A DNA stretch of 11,211 nt, taken from positions 1 to 11,211 of the forward strand of contig JADGJG010000895.1 in the NCBI GenBank assembly GCA_027596195.1. The letters are read 5' to 3'. The stretch comes from Podochytrium sp. JEL0797 (lineage: Eukaryota > Chytridiomycota > Chytridiomycetes > Chytridiales > Chytriomycetaceae). Position numbers and translations under genes: made by a program. This document shows, one piece after another, positions 1 to 8,400 of this stretch (its first letter is position 1; each line of letters opens with the position of its first letter). A model generated the notes under the pieces. It was not told where the DNA came from. It saw only the letters and a program-made list of their open reading frames with translations, and ran no database searches.

Positions 1-45
1 CATGTTTTTTTCTCCACCAAAAACCCAAATCGCCACCGAGACAGA

Positions 46-2437
46 ATGCAGGCAAACACGGGCATCGGCACGGCACGCATGCGGCACCGCCTGGCCACAA
101 TGACACATCCAGAAACGATCAACAGCACCCCGGGTGGTCCGAGCACCCCAAAGGACCCCATGGGTCTCGCGCCACACCGCCTGGTGGAGCAGGCGGAAGA
201 CGGCTGCATCCGCTTTGGCGGTCGTTCGCGCAACGGGGCAGGATTCGATGTGGGCGTGAGTAATATAAGAGTGTTGGATCGTGTGGTTCAACCAAGATTC
301 TCACGTCAATATATATCTATACCCCAGGTGGCCCGTTCAAACACGCCCTTTGCCGCGACCGAAAGATTCGCCTACTTTGAAGTCACCATCAAAAAGTGTT
401 CCAACGTGTCTTACACCTCCCTGGGCCTCGTCTCGCAGCCACTGCAATTTGTATCTCACCCCGTGAGTCAACCCTCCACGCGGCACACGCCCAAAACCCA
501 ACAATCGAAACACACAGGGCACCGACGATGCCTCCTACGGCGTACGTGGCCAAGACGGCCGCAAATACCACAACGCCACTGGCAAACCGTATATCGCGAA
601 ATTCAAACAGGGCGACACGATCGGCTGCGGCTTTGATCGCGACAAGGCGAATATCTTCTTCACGTGCAATGGAAAGCATCTCGGCGTGGCGTTTGAGAAT
701 GTGTCCTTGCATTGCTGGTACCCTGCGGTTGGGTTGCATGATCCTGCTGAGCTTGTGCATGTGAATTTGAATCCGAGTCCTGCGATGCCTTTCAAGTTCA
801 ATTTGGTTGAGTTTGCTGCGGTGTGTACTACCGATTTCCTGTAGCCTTCTTCTCTCCTTTTGTTTCTAAATCATCACGAAAAAACAACCCGCCCCAGACC
901 GAACGCTCCACCTCCCTCCACTCTATCGACTCCGCCCCACTCCCCACCACAACCATCCACTCCCTCATCCAACAACACCTCCTCCACTCAGGGTACACCC
1001 AAACCCTCCGCGCCTTCAACCCACCCGATCTCAACTCCAAGAAACCATCCACAACACCCCCGATCCCACACGAAGCGCTTCTCGAATCGACAATTGATTT
1101 CAGGAGTGCAGTGTGTGCGTTGATTGTGGCGGGGAATGTGGGTGAGGCGAGGGTTGAGATTGGGAGAATGTTTCCGAATGTGTTGGAGCTTGAGGTGGGT
1201 GGGGAGGTGGTGCCGGTGCGGCTGGGGAGTGGTGGTGGGGGAAGCGCGTTGCGGATGGTTCCGTTGTTGTTTGGGTGTCAAGAGTTTGTGGAGTTGTGTC
1301 GCGCGAGGACTCCTGTGGAGTTGCGGAAGGTGTTTCGGGAGGATGTGGTGGGAGGGGAATTCGATGTGGCCGCGATGGCGGCGGAAAGTTCTTCCAAAGG
1401 AGTCGCGAAGAAACGGAAGGCTGGGGAGGATGGTTCGGGGGTGTTGGATTTGCGGCCGAAGAAGCAGAAACGGGATTCTGTGACGATGACGACGAATGGA
1501 GAGGTGGAGGGAGGTGGAGGTGGTGGAATCGTGACAGGGGAGTGTCGCGTGGTTTCTGACTTGGACCTGACGACAGCGTTGCGGACACTGTTGGGCCCGT
1601 TGCAAGAGTGGGTTTCTCGGGAAGCAAAGCATGGGTGTGTTGAGGCTGGGAGGGCGTTGGAGTTGCTGGAGGTTTGTTTTTTGTGTGTTTTGGGGTTGCC
1701 ATTCTGAATCCTTTTGTTTGAATAGATGGTAGCGGGACTCGTTGCGTATGAGAATCCATTTGTGGCACCGCAAAGACACTTGTTCCATGAACAGCATCGG
1801 CGGAATCTCGCGGAAGCTGTCAACAGTGCGATTCTCGGTAAATCGACGTCGTGTATTGTGCGAGGTGGGGTTAACTCCGGATTCTAACGTCCCAAAACTT
1901 ATAGAAAAATCCGGCCACACCTCCTGCCACACCTCAACCCTCTCGACCCTCATGCACCAACTCCTTCAAACACGCACCGAAACACGTACGGGATACACCC
2001 CATCCCTCGCGTCCATCCCGACGACCTCCGTGCACCGACGTCACGCGTCGGCGAAACCCACCGCAGCTGCCGCACGCACAACCATGACCCCCAACACCAC
2101 CACTGCCACAAATGCAAGCGGGACGTTGTACGACACGCTTGATTTTGAATATTGGCCACCGTCGGCGGCCATCTCGATGACGCGACGCTCGGCCATGTTT
2201 GGCGATTTGGAAGAAGACGCGGATGATTTGACGGATGAGTTTGGCGAAGACGGGGGCGGAGGAGGAGGCACAGGTGGAGGAGGTCATGGTCGTGGTGTGG
2301 GTGGGGTGATTGCTGGGTTGATGTTGAAGGAGGAGAGGGAGATGCGGAGGCGGAGTCGGAGGCGGGAGAGGGAAGAAATGCGGGTGTTGGGTGGAGTTGT
2401 TCCGTTTCGTATTGAATCTGTTTTGGAAGATTTGTAA
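46..2437 (+). CDS. VID30: RanBPM/Gid1 (Vid30)-like scaffold subunit of the GID/CTLH E3 ubiquitin ligase
   Basis: Exons join(46..255, 328..462, 518..820, 898..1671, 1726..1837, 1905..2437), giving 688 residues. Seen: a SPRY domain at about residues 45-216 (FAYFEV, SYGVRGQDG at 121-129, GDTIGCGFD at 147-155, FTCNGKHLGVAF at 163-174, WYPAVGL). A LisH motif follows at about 235-257 (IHSLIQQHLLHSGYTQTLRAF), then CTLH at about 277-347 (LIVAGNVGEARVEI; FGCQEFVELCRA) and CRA at about 436-515 (LVAYENPF, AVNSAIL). This domain order is specific to RANBP9/RANBP10 and yeast Gid1. In that family the protein is the scaffold that pairs with Gid8 in the GID/CTLH ligase, which in yeast degrades gluconeogenic enzymes; the same job here is inferred. 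Between CTLH and CRA lies a basic pair, KKRK (387-390) and RPKKQKR (402-408), resembling a bipartite nuclear signal. The last ~175 residues are unlike the family: Ser/Thr-rich, then acidic, a Gly run and Arg/Glu-rich. The frame stays open upstream to base 1, so the true start could lie outside the window; M46 is the first in-frame ATG seen. Confidence 0.9.
256..327 (+). other. Intron 1 of the VID30-like gene
   Basis: 72 bases, phase 0. Donor GTGAGT, acceptor ACCCCAG, possible branch site TTCTCAC near 298-304. It lies in the N-terminal part of the SPRY domain and joins GFDVG to VARSNTPF. The length is a multiple of three and there is no in-frame stop, so an unspliced message would simply add 24 residues. 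Splicing is preferred because the donor is strong and the inserted residues do not resemble SPRY sequence. Confidence 0.75.
463..517 (+). other. Intron 2 of the VID30-like gene
   Basis: 55 bases, phase 0. Donor GTGAGT, acceptor CACACAG. Removing it joins QFVSHP to GTDDASYGVRGQDG and restores a continuous SPRY domain across a frame change. No clear branch site is visible, and the intron is mostly C and A. Confidence 0.85.
821..897 (+). other. Intron 3 of the VID30-like gene
   Basis: 77 bases, phase 0. Donor GTGTGT, acceptor GCCCCAG, possible branch CTAAA near 866-870 after a pyrimidine-rich stretch. It separates the end of SPRY (FNLVEFAA) from the segment leading to LisH (TERSTSLHS). The spliced spacing between SPRY and LisH resembles that in animal RANBP9. 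Confidence 0.8.
1672..1725 (+). other. Intron 4 of the VID30-like gene
   Basis: 54 bases, phase 0, the shortest intron in the window. Donor GTTTGT, acceptor GAATAG, possible branch CTGAAT at 1704-1709. It interrupts the CRA domain: GRALELLE joins to MVAGLVAYENPF, matching the family's LLAYSDP-type segment. Confidence 0.85.
1838..1904 (+). other. Intron 5 of the VID30-like gene
   Basis: 67 bases, phase 1. Donor GTAAAT, acceptor TTATAG, good branch site CTAAC at 1884-1888. Splicing gives AVNSAILEKSGHT; without it the frame ends at a TAA inside the intron. Confidence 0.85.
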
Positions 2438-2481
2438 TGGGAATCATTAAATAATATAGTTTACTTCAAAATTATAAACAA
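2438..2481. promoter_or_regulatory. 44-base AT-rich intergenic gap
   Basis: The only sequence between the stop of gene 1 and the start codon of gene 2. It is AT-rich (ATTAAATAATATA at 2448-2460). It must contain the 3' end signals of the first gene and at least part of the leader of the second, unless these overlap coding sequence. No TATA box or canonical AATAAA can be claimed. The base at -3 of the downstream ATG is A, a favourable start context. Confidence 0.5.
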
Positions 2482-5400
2482 ATGGGGGGAATCCTCGTTT
2501 GGCTACTTCGATGGGTTGTGTTCCTTGTGATCATCTACTACAGCACCAAGTACGCGTTCTCAGCCCTCCTTGCGCCTGTGCTTCGTCCTTTTGGGATCCG
2601 AGTTGGGATGGTTGGTCTTCGCAGCGGGGTGACAGATGTTGTGTACGAGGCGCGGGACACGTCTGGTGGCGGCCTCGTTTCGCTGGGGATTGGCAGTGCG
2701 CGGCTGGGCGTGCTTCTCACCGAGCGCAAGGCTGTGCTGCAGATTGCGGGGCTGCGCGTGCGTGTCGTGGCGGGCGCCGCGGCGTCGAAAACGCCGCCGC
2801 TTTTGGCGCCAAGGGACCGCGTCGAGCGCCTTGTGGCTGCCATGGCGCGTGCCTTTAAGAATGCGGGGCGTGCCGTGCGTGTTGTGCTGTGGGTGGGGCT
2901 GCTAGAGGTAATATCCCGTACTTGTAATGCCTAGCACTTTGCCTAGCACTTTGCCTAGCACTGCCTAGCAATGCCTAGCATGCCTAGCACTTCTGCCTAG
3001 AATCACTCACACTCTCTCCTAGATCGACATTGTCGGCCTCGATCTCGTCATTGTCGATGCCGCAAATACGCCACTCCTCGCCCTTCAGGATGACAAAGTG
3101 TCGCTGCACCTTCAGACAGACATTGTCACCCCACCGCCAAACGAAACCACCACCACTACAACTACCGAAAAGCCCAGCGTTGCCTTCGCCGTCTCCGTGG
3201 TCCTCGCCCCCTTTGCGTGCTCAATGGGCCCGCGCGATGCCGAGCAGGAAATCGTCAAGTTCCACGCAGAGTCGCGTCTCTCCGTCCTGTGCGACATGAA
3301 TTCAAACACCCACTCCGTCAGCCTCGCCCTTCCCGAAATCTCGGTCCAATCCGTCTTTGTGCTGAACGCCTGTATCGCGAGCCTCAAACCCCAACACAAT
3401 GCCGCGAACCCCACACCCCCCGCCGTGGATCTTGGCGACATTCTGCAGAAGGAATACAACCTGCGTCGCGATTATTACGTCTCGTTGCTGAGGAACGCGT
3501 TCCTGTCCACCATCCACGACTTTCACCCAACCCTCAAGGTAGAGATTGCAAAGTTGACTGTCAATATGCCCCCCAAAGAATTGTCTGGCTTTGACGAGTT
3601 TGATATGGACGTGCAAGCTACCACCGCGCATCTCGACACGGCCGCATTCACCTGTACCCTTGTGAGCAAGCCCGGGTCGGACGGCGAACGTATCCTATGG
3701 GTCGACACGACGCTTTCAGCAAAAAACCTCAATGTCGACGTGGAGTTGCGTGAGGGATACAAGTCGAGCATCGCGTCCCTGCCAAATTTATCCGTGCATT
3801 TACAAATTTCGGTGCCACTCATGTCGTTGACGCAAAACAACCTCGGCATCGTCGTTCTCACCTCGAATATATCGTCTCTCAGTGTGGTGATTCCGAGTCG
3901 ACTGTTTCTCGTGTTGACGGCGTTTTCGGCGAGGCAAAAGTCGTTGCGGAAGGCGGACGACGCGGTCAAGTTTGAACAGTTTCAGTTTTGGCCCAAACTG
4001 TTTCGCAGGCATTATACGCCCGTGATTGATTTGACGCTCGAGAACCTGTTTGTGGGGTTCAGGTGTGGGACGTATAATGGGATCAATGACGCGGAGGATG
4101 CGGTGTTGGCGGTATCGTGTGATAATGTGCGGACTCTCAGTGAGGCGGCTGTGCTCTCGACCACGCCATTGACCTCGAGCAAGCATTCTCGCAACAGTCT
4201 GTCGAGCTTCAAAATTCTCGAGTTGAGGTTATTTATGACGCCACTCCACCTCGAGTCGTTTGTCGTGAACCCGTACAACTTGGACTCGTTCGCCACGCAG
4301 CGAATGGCCGCCTCGAGAAACACGATGGCCGTCATTTCTGAATCACGGTCCCTCCTGAGTGTCAGCGTGTCCGACTCGAACATTGACATTGACGTTCAAT
4401 CCAACTTTGCCGAATTCGTGGCCGACCTCACGTGTCTGTCGATCCCGGGCGGACTCGACTACTTTGCCATCGCCACCTTCATGGCCGGACTGCTTCACAA
4501 AGTAACCGTCGTGAAATCAACCTTCCCCATGTCGGCACCCCCGTTCCCACTCTACATCACCTTCACGCTCAAATCCCCGCGCGTAATTCTCTCCGCTAGT
4601 GAAAACTACACCTGCGCCATGACAGGAACGGCTACTGACGTGGTCCTCACGGGCCTGATTGACCCGTTCCTCAACCAAACCATCTCCATCGACGCTAGCA
4701 ACGTTGTCATCAATGCCGTCACCGAGTTCACTAAACCCATCACCTACACTCCATCCACACCCACCTCCTCCTCCACAACCTCCTCGTTCCCAGCCCCACC
4801 CAAATCCACCAACAGCCTTCTCGAAGAACCGTTCGTGTCCACGACTCACCTCGGGTTCCACTTCAAGAAAATCATGCACCCTCCGGGGCACCTCCCCTCC
4901 ATGACGATCGTGGTGCCCAATGTGGACCTTGATTTCAACCTGCGTCGGTTCTTTGTGTGTTTCACGTCGTACCTCCCCGTTCTCAAAATGACCAAGATTA
5001 TCAATTCGCGCGATGGGGCGGGGTCTACCGGGGTTGATGTTGATGCGACGGTTGGGGTGTTGAATTTGCGGGGGGAGTTTGCGACGACGCGGGTTGAAGG
5101 GGTGATGGAGGATTTGAGGGGGGTGATGCAGGGGGGAAAGGTTGGGTCTGGGCGGGTGAAGAGTGTGCGGATTAAGACGTTGGATAAGGTGGGGGAGTGG
5201 CAGGAGGTGTTGGGGGTTGTGAGTGTTGTTGTTGGGTTTGAGAAGGAGACGGAGGATAGGGTAGTTGTGGATGTGGAGGCTGTGGAGGCGGTGGTGACGA
5301 ATCCGTCTGGGTTTGAGTTTAGTGATTTGTTTGAGGATGTGATTAATCTTCAGAAGGGGATCAAGAATTTGATATTTGAGCGGATGGGGTTGGTGTCGAT

Positions 5401-8400
5401 GGCGAGGTTGACGGCGGGGAAGACGGTGTTTAAGAATAGTGAGATGCCAGAGTATCGTGTGCGTGTGGGGAGGGTTTTGTTTCGCATTTTGGATGACGTG
5501 TTTGAGTCCAAGTTGGCGAGGAATTATCGGGCGAGTTTTGAGGAGCAGTTTGGGCGGATTGCGAGGGATAAGGCGTTTCAGAAGAGGGCAGTTCCGATGA
5601 GGGATGAAGCGAATGGGGATGTGAAGGGAGGGTGAGTGGAGTGCGGTGCATGTGCGGTTATTTCGTGGTTGACCTCTCGTGGTGGTTTTTCTTGTAGACC
5701 CATTGAAGACGCGTACTGGTCCATTCAAGAATTCAACTCCAAGTCTTGGATTCGCCGCATCTCCAAATCGTCCAAGGAATTCCCACCACTCCTGAGCGCC
5801 ACCGTGTTGAACCTCAACGTGGTCGTTACCCCGCCAACCATGCCGTGTGCAACCATCGAAGAAACAATCCACTACATTGACCCACAAACCCCCGTGGAGC
5901 TCGAATACGATGACCTCATTGCTCGCGACGTATGTCTCAGCATCTCCGAACTGCGCCTCCAACTCCGCGACTTCCCGTCCCCGTTCGTGCACGTGCCGCA
6001 GACAAACTCTCTCTCTACCTGGAAAACGAACGGATTGCTCATCATTGCTGATTTGAAGTCGTCCTTGGAGTCCAAGCGCGTGATTGACTTGTCGCTGTCG
6101 CCGGTCCAAGTGGCACCGATTACGGTCACGCGCAACTTGTGTCCTGTCAAGATTTACGCGCAGTCGAGTACGAATATCAAGGTTTCGGAGAAGCAGCCGT
6201 TGTTTTTGTCGTGGGGGATGTGTATGGAGCCGCCGTTGGCGGATATGATTCGCGTGTTGGATTCTTTTACCAAGTTGACGTTGGATCCGAGTCCTCCGGG
6301 TAATTCTCATTTTTTTTCGGTGGGGAGAAATTGAGAGGAAAAACGAGGTACTAACGTCTCCTTTTTAGTCGGTTGGTGGGACAAGATGCGCCACATGATT
6401 CATTTGGGACGAACCGTGTTCCACATTGGCGACGGCGACTTCAAACTACGCATTCTCGGCTCCTACACACCCTACTACGACGCACGATACCATTACGGAA
6501 CCGAAGGCATCGACATTGCGTTTGGCAATGGCGTGAACGTTGAATTCACTGACCGCCCGAACGAAAACATTGTGATTGAATCTGGCCAATGCACGTTCAG
6601 CATTCCCAACTCGATCCACGAAGCCGGACGCATCTGCGGGGCGCATCGTAAGGAAGTGCGGGACGAAGTGTTTGCGCAGTTTGTGGGGGGAGTCAAAATC
6701 GCGGTGGGGATTCATTTCACAACGTTTCCCGAGAATTCGATGGAGGAAATCGAGATTTGGAAGAGTCATAGCGATGTGATTTTGAAGTTGCCCGAGTTTG
6801 CGCAACCCGCGTATGCGAATGTCGTGGATTCGTATTTTGGGTTTCGGTCCAAGTCGATTCATGTTGTGTATGATATTCAGTCGCCGTTTTCAAAGTATAA
6901 TTCTTCGGTGAATGGGAGTGCTTCCAACTTTTTGAGGTGGGGGGGTGCAGTTTTTTTGTTTCCTTGGTGTGGGGTTTGTTTTGACGCGTTTTATTCACAG
7001 TTTCACCAACGATTCGTTCTACCGCTTCTTGAAACTCATCCCTGTCTACCAATCCCCTCTCGCAATTATACCTATCCGTCGCGGCCCCCTGTTTGAAAAA
7101 AACGTGAGCACCCTCCAGCACGAGAAACCCAAACTCGGACGCTCCATCAAATCGAACCACCTCAAAGGGTCCATTTTCCCACTCATCCTCAGCTACCTCT
7201 GCGAATTTGAAGACGCAACGGGCGGTGTGGGGCTACGGTTCGGGTCGCAGCGGATGGATGTGGATCTCATGTTTGAGCAGAAGTGTGTGACGATTGTGAA
7301 GGAGGGTGGTGAAGCGGGGGAGGTGGAGGAATCTCCGGCTGCTGTTTCTGTTGGTGCGTCGTCGTCTTCGTCCAAGAATACGACGCGGTGGGTTCTTCAA
7401 GCGGCGGAGGTGGAGTTTACGGAGGTGGAAGGGCGCACGATTTCGTTTGGGTCTGAACGGTTTGGGAGTGATAACAAGTATCAGTCGAGTGGAGTTGCGG
7501 GTGGGGGGGCTGTGCCTGTGGATCAGGATCGGCAAAAGTGGTTTTTGGAGATTGATTTTAACTATGTGACGAATCATTTTGATATGGTGTCGTTTGTGTG
7601 GTCGCCCAAGGTTTGTTTGAGTTTTTGGATTTTGGTGGTGGGTCCACTCAAAAGGCGATTGACTTGGGTTTCTATAACAATAGGTCAAGTACTTTAAGCG
7701 GAGTGAGGACTCCAAGTTTGAGAGCGCGCACAAGATGCACACGGAAGCTGAAGTCCACAAGGATCAAATCAAACTCTACCAGAAACGCGCGGATGAGCTC
7801 CAGGCCATCATTTACCAGTACATTATCCAGCAGAAGGCCTTGTCGGATCGAAAGGAGATTATGCATGATGATACTGTTGGGCAGGTGTGTTGTGTGTGTC
7901 TGTGTGTTGGGGGGTTGAACTGCGGTTTGGGACTGAACCCTCTTTCCCAATGCACAGGATATCGAGAGGATCAAAGATAAGCTTGAGGGCTTGTTTGAGA
8001 AGAAGAACACGATTGAGCGGCATATTCGCAATTCCCTGAAACACGTGAAAGGTCAGTGACGGGAATCGCTTCGTTTTTTCTTCCGGCACTGACCCCCTCC
8101 ACTGTTGGAGTCCCTAGATTATGAGTTCAACAAGACGGAGACGGCGAACCTGAACGGGGGTTCAAAGAATCAGGACTCCATGTTTGACCATCACTATGGT
8201 AAAAATTTGTTGTGAAACGTTTCCTCGAAAATCTGTGGGTTGCTGACATGAGTTGTTTCTTTTCTTCTTCTCATTCAGTGATGCACAATATTCGATTCTT
8301 GTGGAAGCGAGACGTTCGCAACATCTGTCTGCGCTTCTTTGCCCTCCTTCGTCGCGAGTCGGCCCTCTCCTACTGTCTCTCCAACGCGGCCCTCAAAACC

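Noticed and set aside
396..764. Separate small + strand gene of 122 codons
   Set aside because: Overlaps the SPRY exons in another frame and has no family resemblance; the spliced SPRY reading is far better supported.
988..1953. 321-codon open frame on the - strand
   Set aside because: Opposite the LisH-CTLH-CRA exons. It is rich in His, Pro, Arg and Thr as expected from the complement of G-rich coding sequence, with no domain signal.
2254..2310. GGN-rich stretch as an RNA structure or G-quadruplex element
   Set aside because: It is in frame and encodes glycine runs like those near 1510-1530 and 10850-10930; without more evidence it is coding low complexity in a generally G-rich exon end.
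2928..3001. CRISPR-like array
   Set aside because: The unit is only 8 bases with irregular 1-5 base filler, lies inside a spliceosomal intron of a eukaryotic gene, and there are no spacers of CRISPR size.
4517..6310. 597-codon open frame on the - strand
   Set aside because: It lies opposite confidently identified FMP27 exons, crosses their intron, has biased low-information composition and no recognisable domain.
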